This document shows positions 7,728 through 16,404 of a stretch of DNA of 64,000 bases, piece by piece (within the stretch, counting starts at the first letter, position 1; each line of letters begins with the position of its first letter). The notes under the pieces are model-generated. The model saw only the letters and a program-made list of their open reading frames with translations. It did not search any database and was not told the origin of the DNA. The position numbers were made by a program, and so were the translations under genes. The DNA comes from FEN-1219 sp964503125 (GTDB lineage Bacteria > Pseudomonadota > Gammaproteobacteria > Steroidobacterales > Rariloculaceae), in NCBI GenBank assembly GCA_964503125.1, contig CAZCZE010000024.1, positions 1-64,000 of the forward strand, read 5' to 3'.

Positions 7728-8498
7728 TTAGAACGCGTCTTTGAGGGCGCGGGTCTTTGCGAACACGTCGACGTCGGCTGCGTCCGGCAGCGCGATCGTC
7801 GCGCGTAAGTCCCCGCTCTGCGGCCGCAGGAATGGATTCGTCGCGCGCTCCTCGCCCAGCGTGCTCGGGATCGTGGGCTCGCCGGCCGCGCGCTTCGCCG
7901 TGACAGCCGCGCTGCGCGCGCGCAACGCACGGTTCTGCGGCTCCACCGTGAGCGCGAAGCGCGCGTTGCTCGCCGTGTATTCGTGCGCGCAGTAGAGGCG
8001 CGTGTCGTCGGGCCAGCGCAGGATCTTCTGCAGCGAGCTCCACATCTGCTCCGGCGTGCCTTCGAATAGCCGCCCGCACCCCATGGCAAACAACGTGTCG
8101 CCGACGAACGCCGCGTGCGCCGCCGCGAAGTGATAAACGATGTGCCCGCGCGTGTGCCCCGGCGTGTCGTAAACCGTGGCGCGGTGCGCGCCGAGGGCGA
8201 CAACGTCGCCCTCGGCGACGGCGACGTCGAGCCCAGGGATGCGCGCCGCGTCGGCGCGCGGGCCCACGATCGTGCAGCCCGTCGCGCGCTTGAGGGCAAG
8301 ATTGCCGCCTGCGTGATCGGCATGGTGGTGCGTGTTGAAGATGTGCGTGAGGCGCCAGCTGAAAGCCTCGAGCTGCACCAGAATTTCATCCGCGTCGGGC
8401 GTATCGACGGCGGCCGTGGCGCCCGAGTTCTCGTCGTGCAGCAGATAGCCGTAGTTGTCGGCTAGGCACGGAAACATGCGGATCGCGAGCTCGCTCAT
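7728..8498 (-). CDS. gloB: Hydroxyacylglutathione hydrolase (glyoxalase II)
   Basis: A 256-residue metallo-beta-lactamase-fold enzyme that hydrolyses S-lactoylglutathione to lactate and glutathione, the second step of methylglyoxal detoxification. The metal-binding motif is FNTHHHADHAGGN, later ligands are in DTPGHTRGHIVYH and FVGDTLFAMGCGRLFEG, and the family C-terminal segment is CAHEYTASNARFAL. The ATG at 8498 is preceded by GGAGAACGTC. The open frame continues far upstream, antisense to thrS, but that part is a shadow. It is divergent from thrS. Confidence 0.96.
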   Translation of the reverse strand: MSELAIRMFPCLADNYGYLLHDENSGATAAVDTPDADEILVQLEAFSWRLTHIFNTHHHADHAGGNLALKRATGCTIVGPRADAARIPGLDVAVAEGDVVALGAHRATVYDTPGHTRGHIVYHFAAAHAAFVGDTLFAMGCGRLFEGTPEQMWSSLQKILRWPDDTRLYCAHEYTASNARFALTVEPQNRALRARSAAVTAKRAAGEPTIPSTLGEERATNPFLRPQSGDLRATIALPDAADVDVFAKTRALKDAF

Positions 8499-8588
8499 GA
8501 CGTTCTCCGGGCGCGACTGACGACGATTATCGTACAATCGCGTACGCTGCGCGCCTTTGGACGGCGCGCCTTCGACGACGACGCCCCT

Positions 8589-10511
8589 ATGCCGACCATC
8601 ACTCTGCCCGACGGATCGCAACGATCCTACCCGTCGCCCGTGGACGGGGCCGCCGTCGCGCGCAGCATCGGGCCGCGCCTCGAGCGCGATGCCGTGGCCG
8701 TGCGTCTCGACGGCACGCTCTGCGACCTCACGCTGCCCATCGAGCGCGACGCGCGCCTCGAGGTCGTCACGCGCACCTCGCCCGAAGGCCTCGAATTGTT
8801 GCGCCACGACGCGGCGCACGTCATGGCCGAGGCCGTCAAGGAGCTCTATCCCGAGACGCAGGTGACGATCGGTCCCGCGATCGAGAACGGCTTCTACTAC
8901 GACTTCGCGCGCGGCGAGCCGTTCACGCCCGAGGACCTTACGCGCATCGAGAAGCGCATGCACGAGATCGTGGCGCGCGACGAGAAGATCGTGCGCGAGG
9001 TCTGGGAGCGCGACGCCGCCGTCAAGTTCTTCCTCGAGCAAGGCGAGCGCTACAAAGCGCAGATCATAGAGGCGATCCCTGCTGGCGAGCCGATCACGCT
9101 CTATCGCCAAGGCGCGTTCATCGATCTCTGTCGCGGCCCGCATCTGCCGTCGACGGGGCGTCTCGGCGCGGGCTTCAAGCTCATGAAGCTCGCGGGCGCC
9201 TATTGGCGCGGCGATTCGCGCAACGAGATGCTGCAGCGCATCTACGGCACGGCCTGGGCCGACGCCAAGGAGCTCAAGGCCTATCTCGACCGGCTCGAGG
9301 AAGCCGAACGGCGCGACCACCGCAAGATCGGCAAGCAGATGGACCTCTTCCACTTCCAGGACGAGGCCGTCGGCGCCGTGTTTTGGCACGACAAAGGCTG
9401 GCAGCTGTTCCGCGGGCTCGTCGAGTTCCTGCGCGAGCGGCAGAGCGCCGCGGGCTATCGCGAGGTCAACACGCCCGAGCTCATGTCGCGATCGCTCTGG
9501 GAAGCGTCCGGGCATTGGCAAACGTTTCGCGAGCACATGTTCACGAGCCTCACGGCCGACGAGCAGACGCTCGTCGTGAAGCCCATGAACTGCCCGGGCC
9601 ACATCCAGGTGTTCAAGAGCGAGCTGCGCAGCTATCGCGACCTGCCCTATCGGCTCGCGGAGTTCGGCAAGGTGCACCGCTACGAACCTTCGGGCGCTCT
9701 GCACGGACTCATGCGCGTGAGGGCCTTCACACAAGACGATGCGCACGTGTTCTGCACCGAGGAGCAAATCACCGCGGAGGCCGGCCGCGTGTGCCAATTG
9801 CTGCTCGGAATCTATCGCGACTTGGGCTTCGATAACGTGATCATGAAGTTCGCCGACCGGCCCGCTAAGCGCGTCGGCGCGGACGACGTCTGGGACCGCG
9901 CCGAGGCGGCGCTGCAGAGCGCGATGAACGCGCTCGGTCTGCCCTACACGCTCAACAAGGGCGAGGGCGCGTTCTACGGCCCGAAGATCGAGTTCGTGCT
10001 GCGCGACGCGATCGGCCGCGATTGGCAATGCGGCACTCTGCAGGTCGACCTCAACATGCCCGCGCGGCTCGGCGCGACCTACATCGGCGAGGACGGCAAC
10101 CGCCACACGCCCGTGATGCTGCATCGCGCGATCTTCGGCTCGCTCGAGCGCTTCATCGGCATCCTGCTCGAGAACTACGCCGGCGTCTTGCCGTTCTGGC
10201 TTGCGCCGCAGCAGATCGTCGTCGCGACCATTACGTCGGATGCCGACGACTACGCGCGCGAGGTCGTCGCCGAGCTTGGGGTAGCGGGACTGCGCGCCGA
10301 GGCCGACCTGCGCAACGAGAAGATCAACTACAAGGTTCGCGAGCACAGCCTCGCCAAGATCCCCGTGATTCTCGCGGCCGGCAAACGCGAGGTCGCGGAG
10401 CGCAGCGTCGCGCTGCGCCGGCTCGGGAGCCAGAACCAAACGAGCCTCGCGCTCGCGGCGGCCGTCGAGCAGCTGCGCACCGAGGCGGGCGCGCGCGGCG
10501 CGCGCCACTGA
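8589..10511 (+). CDS. thrS: Threonine--tRNA ligase
   Basis: A 640-residue class II aminoacyl-tRNA synthetase of normal length that charges tRNA-Thr. The order is an N-terminal TGS domain (ITLPDGSQRSYPSPVDG), an editing domain with HDAAHVMAEAVKELYP, the catalytic core with MNCPGHIQVFKSELRSYRDLP (Zn-binding Cys) and HRAIFGSLERFIGILLE, and the anticodon-binding domain. A TACAAT -10-like element at 8533-8538 lies about 50 bases upstream. It is followed after 13 bases by the FAH-family gene. Confidence 0.98.
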   Translation: MPTITLPDGSQRSYPSPVDGAAVARSIGPRLERDAVAVRLDGTLCDLTLPIERDARLEVVTRTSPEGLELLRHDAAHVMAEAVKELYPETQVTIGPAIENGFYYDFARGEPFTPEDLTRIEKRMHEIVARDEKIVREVWERDAAVKFFLEQGERYKAQIIEAIPAGEPITLYRQGAFIDLCRGPHLPSTGRLGAGFKLMKLAGAYWRGDSRNEMLQRIYGTAWADAKELKAYLDRLEEAERRDHRKIGKQMDLFHFQDEAVGAVFWHDKGWQLFRGLVEFLRERQSAAGYREVNTPELMSRSLWEASGHWQTFREHMFTSLTADEQTLVVKPMNCPGHIQVFKSELRSYRDLPYRLAEFGKVHRYEPSGALHGLMRVRAFTQDDAHVFCTEEQITAEAGRVCQLLLGIYRDLGFDNVIMKFADRPAKRVGADDVWDRAEAALQSAMNALGLPYTLNKGEGAFYGPKIEFVLRDAIGRDWQCGTLQVDLNMPARLGATYIGEDGNRHTPVMLHRAIFGSLERFIGILLENYAGVLPFWLAPQQIVVATITSDADDYAREVVAELGVAGLRAEADLRNEKINYKVREHSLAKIPVILAAGKREVAERSVALRRLGSQNQTSLALAAAVEQLRTEAGARGARH

Positions 10512-10524
10512 GCGGGAGCGGCCC

Positions 10525-11376
10525 ATGCGCATCTTAAGCTTCACGAAGAACGGCCGAGCCGGGTTCGGCGTCGTCATCGGCGACGGCGTCGTCGATGCCG
10601 CGCCGCGGCTGCCGGACAAGCCGCGCGACCTGCGCGCGGCGCTCGCGGCCGGCGCTCTGCCCGAGCTCGAGCGCCTGACGCGCGTCGCGCCCGATTTCGG
10701 GCTGCGCGACGTGACGTTTGCGCCACCGATCTCCGAGGCCGCCAAGCTGCTCTGCGTGGGCATCAACTACATGCCGCACATCCGCGAGATGGGCCGCGAG
10801 CGCCCTGAGAAGCCCGTGATTTTCACGCGCTTCGCGGACAGCATCGTCGGCCACGGCCAGCCGCTCGAGAAACCCCTCGCCTCCGAGCAGTTCGATTTCG
10901 AAGGCGAGCTCGCCGTGGTCATCGGCAAGCGCGCGCGGCGCGTGGGCCGCGATCGCGCGCTCGACTACGTCGCGGGCTATAGCTGCTTCAACGACGGCAG
11001 CGTGCGCGACTTCCAGCGGCACTCGCCGCAGTTCACGCCCGGCAAAAACTTCCACGCGAGCGGCGCGTTCGGGCCCTGGCTCGTGACGAAGGACGAGGTC
11101 GGCGACCCGCGGACGCTGCACCTCACGACGCGGTTGAACGGCGCCGTCATGCAGAGCGAAAGCGTCGGCGAGCTCTGCTTCGACGTGCCGCAGCTCATCG
11201 AGTACTGCTCGATCTTCGCACAGCTCGAGCCCGGCGACGTGATCGTGACGGGCACGCCGGGCGGCGTTGGTGCGGGCCGGAAGCCGCCCCTCTGGATGAA
11301 GCCCGGCGACACCGTCGAGGTCGAGATTTCGGAGCTGGGCACGCTGCGCAACCCCGTGATCGCCGAAACGGCGTGA
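10525..11376 (+). CDS. Fumarylacetoacetate hydrolase family protein
   Basis: A 283-residue FAH-family enzyme; members hydrolyse or decarboxylate 2-oxo acids using a bound divalent metal. The C-terminal catalytic domain shows CVGINYMPHI, the metal acidic triad in FDFEGELAVVIG and GYSCFNDGSVRDFQ, the FGPWLVTKDEVGDPR segment and the terminal VIVTGTPGGVGAGRKPP. The substrate cannot be told from sequence. It begins 13 bases after thrS and ends 4 bases before the next start, so it is probably co-transcribed with the START-like gene. Confidence 0.92.
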   Translation: MRILSFTKNGRAGFGVVIGDGVVDAAPRLPDKPRDLRAALAAGALPELERLTRVAPDFGLRDVTFAPPISEAAKLLCVGINYMPHIREMGRERPEKPVIFTRFADSIVGHGQPLEKPLASEQFDFEGELAVVIGKRARRVGRDRALDYVAGYSCFNDGSVRDFQRHSPQFTPGKNFHASGAFGPWLVTKDEVGDPRTLHLTTRLNGAVMQSESVGELCFDVPQLIEYCSIFAQLEPGDVIVTGTPGGVGAGRKPPLWMKPGDTVEVEISELGTLRNPVIAETA

Positions 11377-11380
11377 AGCC

Positions 11381-11962
11381 GTGCGTGTCGCCGCGCCGCT
11401 CGCCCTGCTCTGCTGTTCGTTCGCCGCCGCCGCACAGCAGCCGGATCTCGCGTGGGTCGACCGTGCGGCGGTCGCGACGCGCGAGATCCTCGTCTACGCC
11501 GAGCGCGGCGAGCGGCCGCTGACCGTCGAGGTCAAGATCGCGGCCGAGGTCGATGCTCCGGCCACGGCCATCTGGGACATCCTCACGCGCTGCGAGATCG
11601 CGCCCGATTACGTGCCGAACGTCGTGAGCTGCCGCCGGCTCGAAAGACTCGACGGCGGGCGCGCCGATCTGTTCGTGCAGGAGATCAAACCGATCTTCTT
11701 CCTGCCGAAGTTCGACCACGTCTTCCGGCTCGACTATACGCCGTACACGCGCATCGATGTGCGGCGCGTCAGCGGGCCGATCGAGTACATGCAGGGCAGC
11801 TGGTGGCTGCTGCCGCAGGACAACGGCCGCATCCTGCTCGTCTACGAGCTTGCGCTCGATCCCGGGCTGCCGATCCCGCGGTTTCTCGTGCGCGCGACGC
11901 TCAAGCGCGACCTGCCGAAGATCATGCGCGCGGTGCGCGAGCGCGCCGAAGCCGCTGGGTGA
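11381..11962 (+). CDS. Exported START/SRPBCC-fold lipid-binding protein
   Basis: A 193-residue protein beginning at GTG 11381, with a signal peptide (APLALLCCSFAAAAQQ) followed by an SRPBCC/coenzyme Q-binding-type domain. Family landmarks are EVDAPATAIWDILTRCE, YVPNVVSCRRLERLDG and IEYMQGSWWLLPQDNGR. Such proteins bind hydrophobic ligands, and the periplasmic position suggests lipid handling. The ligand is unknown. The start overlaps the translational end of the FAH gene region (4-base gap), indicating coupling. Confidence 0.8.
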   Translation: MRVAAPLALLCCSFAAAAQQPDLAWVDRAAVATREILVYAERGERPLTVEVKIAAEVDAPATAIWDILTRCEIAPDYVPNVVSCRRLERLDGGRADLFVQEIKPIFFLPKFDHVFRLDYTPYTRIDVRRVSGPIEYMQGSWWLLPQDNGRILLVYELALDPGLPIPRFLVRATLKRDLPKIMRAVRERAEAAG

Positions 11963-11979
11963 TCGTTCTCCGACCGCTC

Positions 11980-12093
11980 GGCCGCGCGCCGTCGGCAGGC
12001 CGTCCGGGGACGCCGTGAATCCGTCCCTGGAGGCTGCGGCGGCGACATCCCTGTCGCCGACGCCCCCGGCCGGCCTGCCGACGGCACACGGCC
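11980..12093. repeat. Palindromic intergenic repeat element
   Basis: Two 33-bp arms (11980-12012 and 12061-12093) are inverted copies differing at about four positions; both contain GCCGTCGGCAGGCC or its complement. The 48-base centre carries its own hairpin, GGCGACA-TCCC-TGTCGCC. The element lies between the START-like gene and the receiver-kinase gene. It may act as a transcript-end structure or belong to a dispersed repeat family. No ORF inside it is convincing. Confidence 0.75.
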
Positions 12094-12238
12094 GAGCTAC
12101 CTCATCGCCAGCTACCCCCGGCCGGCCTGGTTTCGGCACGTGACAGGGCTGCCGCGGGGCACGCCGGAACTTTGCCCCCGTTCGGCTGTGACTGGGGTCA
12201 CCGCGGGGTTGTCGCGGAGTTGGTACCGTTCTCCGGCT

Positions 12239-13540
12239 GTGGAACCGTTCGCCGACAAAACGCCGCGCATCCTGATCCTGGAGCCCGACAGCAAAGTTCG
12301 CTCCACGCTGCTGCGCTATGCCGTCAAGGGTTGGCAAGGCGCGGCCGTGCAGTCGACGTCGGCGACTCTGGCCGACGCGCTTGCGGACCCCGAGCGCTTG
12401 AAGAGCTTCGACGTGCTGCTCGTCGGCTGCGATTTCTCCAAGGACGGCACTGCCGAGAACCCCACGCTCCAGGCGCTGCGCGCCGTGACGGCCGACCCCG
12501 CCAATCCCGCCGTGATCTTGCTCACGAGCAAGGGCAGCGAGTACACGGCCGTCCAGGCGATCAGGTCGGGTGCGTTCGACTACGTGCCGAAGGATCTGCT
12601 CGGCCGCGAGCAAATCCTGAGCGCCGTGCAGCGCGCCATGCTGCACCGCAAGGGCGCACCGAACGGCCGCGACGGCGGCATCACGGGCGTCGTACGCCTG
12701 TTCGGCTACGACATGCGCCGTTGCCTCGCGACGCGCGACAGCGTCTCGGTGCACGTGGCGTTCAGCGCCGAGCGGGGCAAGGAAGTCGTGCTCAAGGTGC
12801 TGCACCGTGGGCGCGGCGCGCTGTCGCGCGACGCGAACTTCGAGCGCCTCGTCGCCGAGTTCAAGCTGCTTTACGACATCGACGACCACGCCGTCGCCGA
12901 GATCTACGACTTTCGCGTCACGAGCCAGTACTGCTACATCGCGATGGAGTACTTCCCGCTCGGCCACTTGGGCACTCAGCTCAACGCGTCGCTCGCACCC
13001 GAGGAGGCGCTGCATTACGCGCGCGAGCTCGCGCACGCGCTCGCGATCATTCACACGGCCGGGGTGATCCACCGCGATTTGAAGCCCGGCAACATCATGC
13101 TGCGCGACGACGACAGCATCGCGCTCATCGATTTCGGCATCTCGCAGTCGCTGCAGGTCCAGGCGCCGCCGGCACCCGAGTCCAAGGGCGAGATCGCAGG
13201 CACGCCGTATTACATGAGCCCGGAGCAGGCGCGCGGCGAGCCCACCGGCGAGCGCAGCGACCTCTACGCGCTCGGCGTGATCCTCTATCAGATGCTCACG
13301 GGCACGAGGCCCTACGTCGGCGAGACGACCGAGGCGATCCTCGAGCAGCACAAGAACGCGCCGCTGCCCGCGCTGCCCGCGGAGCTCGCCGTGCACCAGC
13401 CGCTCCTCAACAAGCTACTCGCCAAGGATCCCGCGCAACGCTACGGCAGCGCGCGCGAGCTGCTCGAGGCGCTCGAGCAGCTCACCGCGAGCGCGGCTGT
13501 TGCGGTCCCGCCGCCGCCCGTACCCGCGCTCGCGGGTTAG
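12239..13540 (+). CDS. Receiver-like domain fused to Ser/Thr protein kinase
   Basis: A 433-residue fusion. Residues about 8-135 are a receiver-like domain (PRILILEPDSKVRSTLL, FDVLLVGCDFSKDG, VILLTSKG, FDYVPKDLL). A Hanks-type kinase follows: the VAIK-type Lys in VVLKVL, then HRDLKPGNIM (catalytic Asp near 280), DFGIS, GTPYYMSPEQARGE and SDLYALGVILYQML. In the receiver the usual phospho-Asp position reads Gly, with an Asp two residues later, so phosphorylation is doubtful. The Gly-rich loop is poorly conserved. GTG 12239 was chosen because the conserved part begins right after it; an in-frame GTG at 12140 is possible. The stop overlaps that of convergent ttcA. Confidence 0.85.
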   Translation: MEPFADKTPRILILEPDSKVRSTLLRYAVKGWQGAAVQSTSATLADALADPERLKSFDVLLVGCDFSKDGTAENPTLQALRAVTADPANPAVILLTSKGSEYTAVQAIRSGAFDYVPKDLLGREQILSAVQRAMLHRKGAPNGRDGGITGVVRLFGYDMRRCLATRDSVSVHVAFSAERGKEVVLKVLHRGRGALSRDANFERLVAEFKLLYDIDDHAVAEIYDFRVTSQYCYIAMEYFPLGHLGTQLNASLAPEEALHYARELAHALAIIHTAGVIHRDLKPGNIMLRDDDSIALIDFGISQSLQVQAPPAPESKGEIAGTPYYMSPEQARGEPTGERSDLYALGVILYQMLTGTRPYVGETTEAILEQHKNAPLPALPAELAVHQPLLNKLLAKDPAQRYGSARELLEALEQLTASAAVAVPPPPVPALAG

Positions 13541-14415
13541 TCGTCCGCCGCCGCGAGGCTCTCGAAGTCGAACAGGTCGCGATCGGCGAGATGCGACGCC
13601 GTGACGTTCTGTAGGCTGCGGAACAGCCGGTCCGTGCGGCCGGGGTCCTGCTGCTCCCAGCTTGCGAGCATCGCTTTGACTTCGCGGCGCTTCATGTTCT
13701 CCTGCGAGCCGCACAGGTTGCAGGGAATGATCGGGAACTCCCGCCCGCGCGCGTAGCGCGCGATGTCGCGCTCGGCGCAGTAGGCGAGCGGTCGAATCAC
13801 CACGTGCTTGCCGTCGTCGCTCTTGAGCTTCGGCGGCATGGCCTTCAAGCGCGCGCCGTAAAACATGTTCAGAAACAGGGTCTCGACGATGTCGTCGCGA
13901 TGGTGGCCGAGCGCGATCTTGGTCGCACCGATCTCGTCGGCCACGCGGTAGAGGATCCCGCGGCGGAGCCGCGAGCAGAGCCCGCACATCGTCTTGCCGG
14001 GCTCGATGACGCGCGTGACGATCGAGTACGTGTCCTCGGCCACGATGCGGTGGCGGACGCCGATATCGGTCAGATACTTCGGCAGCACCTCGACCGGAAA
14101 ACCGGGCTGTTTCTGGTCGAGATTGACGGCCACGAGCTCGAAGCTCACGGGAGCTTTACGCTGCAGCGACAGCAGCAGGTCGAGAAGCGTGTACGAGTCT
14201 TTGCCGCCCGACAGACACACCATGACGACGTCGCCGTCCTCGATCATGCGGTAGTCGCCGATGGCCTTGCCCACGAGGCCGCGGAGCTCGGCCTTAAGCT
14301 TCTTCCAGCGGCCGGAAGCCTGGGCGAGCGCGGCCTCGCGCTCGGCGGAGTCGGCGGCAGGTTGTGGGGCCGGGCTCGGACTCACGGGGCTCACGCTAAG
14401 CGTTCGGGCGGCCAT
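13537..14415 (-). CDS. ttcA: tRNA 2-thiocytidine(32) synthetase TtcA
   Basis: TtcA uses ATP and an iron-sulfur cluster to thiolate C32 of certain tRNAs. The protein has the PP-loop motif CLSGGKDSYTLLDLLL, the two CxxC motifs in KTMCGLCSRLRRGILY and IIPCNLCGSQENMKR, and ALGHHRDDIVETLFLNMFYG. The length from ATG 14415 is 292 residues; an ATG at 14442 would add nine residues, and neither has a strong ribosome binding site. The stop overlaps the stop of the kinase gene on the opposite strand. Confidence 0.95.
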   Translation of the reverse strand: MAARTLSVSPVSPSPAPQPAADSAEREAALAQASGRWKKLKAELRGLVGKAIGDYRMIEDGDVVMVCLSGGKDSYTLLDLLLSLQRKAPVSFELVAVNLDQKQPGFPVEVLPKYLTDIGVRHRIVAEDTYSIVTRVIEPGKTMCGLCSRLRRGILYRVADEIGATKIALGHHRDDIVETLFLNMFYGARLKAMPPKLKSDDGKHVVIRPLAYCAERDIARYARGREFPIIPCNLCGSQENMKRREVKAMLASWEQQDPGRTDRLFRSLQNVTASHLADRDLFDFESLAAADD

Positions 14416-14553
14416 GATAGCGGACCGCGGTCGATGCAACATAACGGCGAGTCGCAGGGAGGCGACGCAGATGAGGCTCTGTGAAGCCTATCACTGCAAC
14501 GTTTCGCCGATTTCCCTAGTGTTCCAGCACTCGATTACGTAAATCGGTTGGCC

Positions 14554-16401
14554 ATGAAGCGTGCAGTCATCGCACTCGTTCTAGCGCTCACCGCGCTTGC
14601 TTTGCTGATCTCGCTGGCCCTCGAGTCGCGCTCGTTGCCGGTCGAGACGCACGTTGCTCAATACACCATCAGCGGAAACCTCGAGCGGCTCGAAGCCGAC
14701 TTTCGCTCGCTCGTCGACACGCTGCAAGCCACGTGGCGCGAACAGCAGCCGCCGGGCGAAGGCGCTCGCGTGCTGCTCGAGCGCGTCGTCTCACAGCCGC
14801 AGCAATTGTCCCAATCGTTGCTCGAGATGCACGGCGGCGCGAGCCAAGAGGCCCGCCTCAGCAACAGCCACGAGACGTTCAGCGGCGCCGTGAACCGCGC
14901 GGGCGCGCTCGCCGGCGAGCTCATCGCGCAGCAGACGGAGTACGCCGCAGCCGTGGCGTTCTTGCGCGAGTCCGGCGCCAGCGTCATTCAGGAGCTCCGC
15001 GACCGCCGCAACGATCGCGCCGCCGCGGACACGTTCCACCTCGTCGTCGGCACGCTCGACTTCGCCGGCCGCAACGCCTCGGTGCGCGGCAACGAGCTCG
15101 AGCGCCTGCTCGTGACGCTCGGCCGCGACGAGCGCGTCGACACCATGCCGAGCGACGTGGCCGTGCTGCGCAACTCGGTGGCGACGATCCTGACCAACAA
15201 GCCGCTCATCGAAAGCAAGCTCAACCAGCTCGTCGATGCGCCGATCGGCGAGTACGCCGGCGCGCTCAGCACGGCCGCACAGGACATGTACGTCGTCGCA
15301 ACCACGCGCGTCGAGCAAGCGCGGCTCATGCTCGCCGTCTTTGCGGTCGTGCTGTTGCTCGCCGTGGGCTTCGTGGCCTGGCGCCTGCACGGCAGCTACC
15401 GCGAGATCAACACCGCGAACGCCGACCTCGCCGTGCTCAACGAGTCGCTCGAGCAGCGCGTTCAAGGCCGAACCCAAGCGCTCTCGGGCACGCTCGCCGA
15501 CCTCAAGGAATCGCAGGTGCAGCTCGTGCAGGCCGAGAAGATGTCGTCGCTCGGCCAGCTCGTCGCCGGCATCAGCCACGAGATCAACACGCCACTGCTC
15601 TATCTCGCCAACAACGCCGAGCTCATCCGCGAGCGGCTCGAGGCGCTGCGCGACTTCATCGCCTGCTGCACGTCAGCATTCGGGATCAAGGCGGAACAAT
15701 ATGCCGACCGCGCCGAATACCAGGCCAAATTCGTGGCCGCGCTCAAGGACGTCAAGACCATGCTGCGCGACGAGGAGCTCGTGTCGACGGTCGAGGAGAT
15801 CCAGGACCTCACGCGCGACAGCATCGCGGGCCTCGGCGAGCTCACCGAGATGGCGCAGAGCTTGAAGGACTTCAGCCGTCTCGACCGCGCGCCGATCGCG
15901 AGCTTCAACGTTCACGCCGGGCTCGACAAGACGTTGGTCATCGCCAAGAACATCGTCAAGCACAAAGCCAGCATCAACAAGTTCTACGGCGAGATCCCCG
16001 AGATCGCGTGCTCGCCGTCACAGATCAACCAGGTCTTCCTCAACATCATCACCAATGCCGCGCAAGCGATCGACACGCACGGCGAGATCGTCATCACGAC
16101 CAAGCTCCATGACGAGAACCACGTGGCCATCCGCATCGCCGACACGGGTTGCGGCATCCCCGAGGAGAACTTGAACAAGATTCGCGACCCGTTCTTCACG
16201 ACCAAAGAGGTCGGCACCGGCACGGGTCTCGGGCTCTCGATCGTCGACGAGATCATCCGCAGCCACAACGGCCAGCTGCTCGTCGAGTCCCAAGTCGGCA
16301 AGGGCTCGGCCTTCACGGTCGTGCTGCCGATCAAGCGGCCCGACGCCCACCACGAACCCGCGGCCGAAGAAGAGCTGCTCCCGCTCAAGGAAGCGGTGTA
16401 A
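14554..16401 (+). CDS. Membrane sensor histidine kinase
   Basis: A 615-residue sensor kinase. TM1 spans about residues 5-24, a helical periplasmic sensor follows to about 255, TM2 spans about 258-278, then a coiled coil (AVLNESLEQRVQGR). The phosphoacceptor region is SLGQLVAGISHEINTPL (His near 342). The ATPase domain shows NQVFLNIITNAAQAI (N box), DTGCGIPEENL (G1), FFTTKEVGTGTGLGL (F/G2). The helical sensor resembles methyl-accepting or PilJ-like sensors, but the ligand is unknown. ATG 14554 was taken in preference to TTG 14548. The cognate regulator gene begins 3 bases downstream. Confidence 0.92.
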   Translation: MKRAVIALVLALTALALLISLALESRSLPVETHVAQYTISGNLERLEADFRSLVDTLQATWREQQPPGEGARVLLERVVSQPQQLSQSLLEMHGGASQEARLSNSHETFSGAVNRAGALAGELIAQQTEYAAAVAFLRESGASVIQELRDRRNDRAAADTFHLVVGTLDFAGRNASVRGNELERLLVTLGRDERVDTMPSDVAVLRNSVATILTNKPLIESKLNQLVDAPIGEYAGALSTAAQDMYVVATTRVEQARLMLAVFAVVLLLAVGFVAWRLHGSYREINTANADLAVLNESLEQRVQGRTQALSGTLADLKESQVQLVQAEKMSSLGQLVAGISHEINTPLLYLANNAELIRERLEALRDFIACCTSAFGIKAEQYADRAEYQAKFVAALKDVKTMLRDEELVSTVEEIQDLTRDSIAGLGELTEMAQSLKDFSRLDRAPIASFNVHAGLDKTLVIAKNIVKHKASINKFYGEIPEIACSPSQINQVFLNIITNAAQAIDTHGEIVITTKLHDENHVAIRIADTGCGIPEENLNKIRDPFFTTKEVGTGTGLGLSIVDEIIRSHNGQLLVESQVGKGSAFTVVLPIKRPDAHHEPAAEEELLPLKEAV

Positions 16402-16404
16402 CGC

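Noticed and set aside
8499..10766. Long N-terminal extension of the gloB frame across thrS
   Set aside because: GloB has a normal start with a ribosome binding site at 8498, and the extension is antisense to a full thrS gene.
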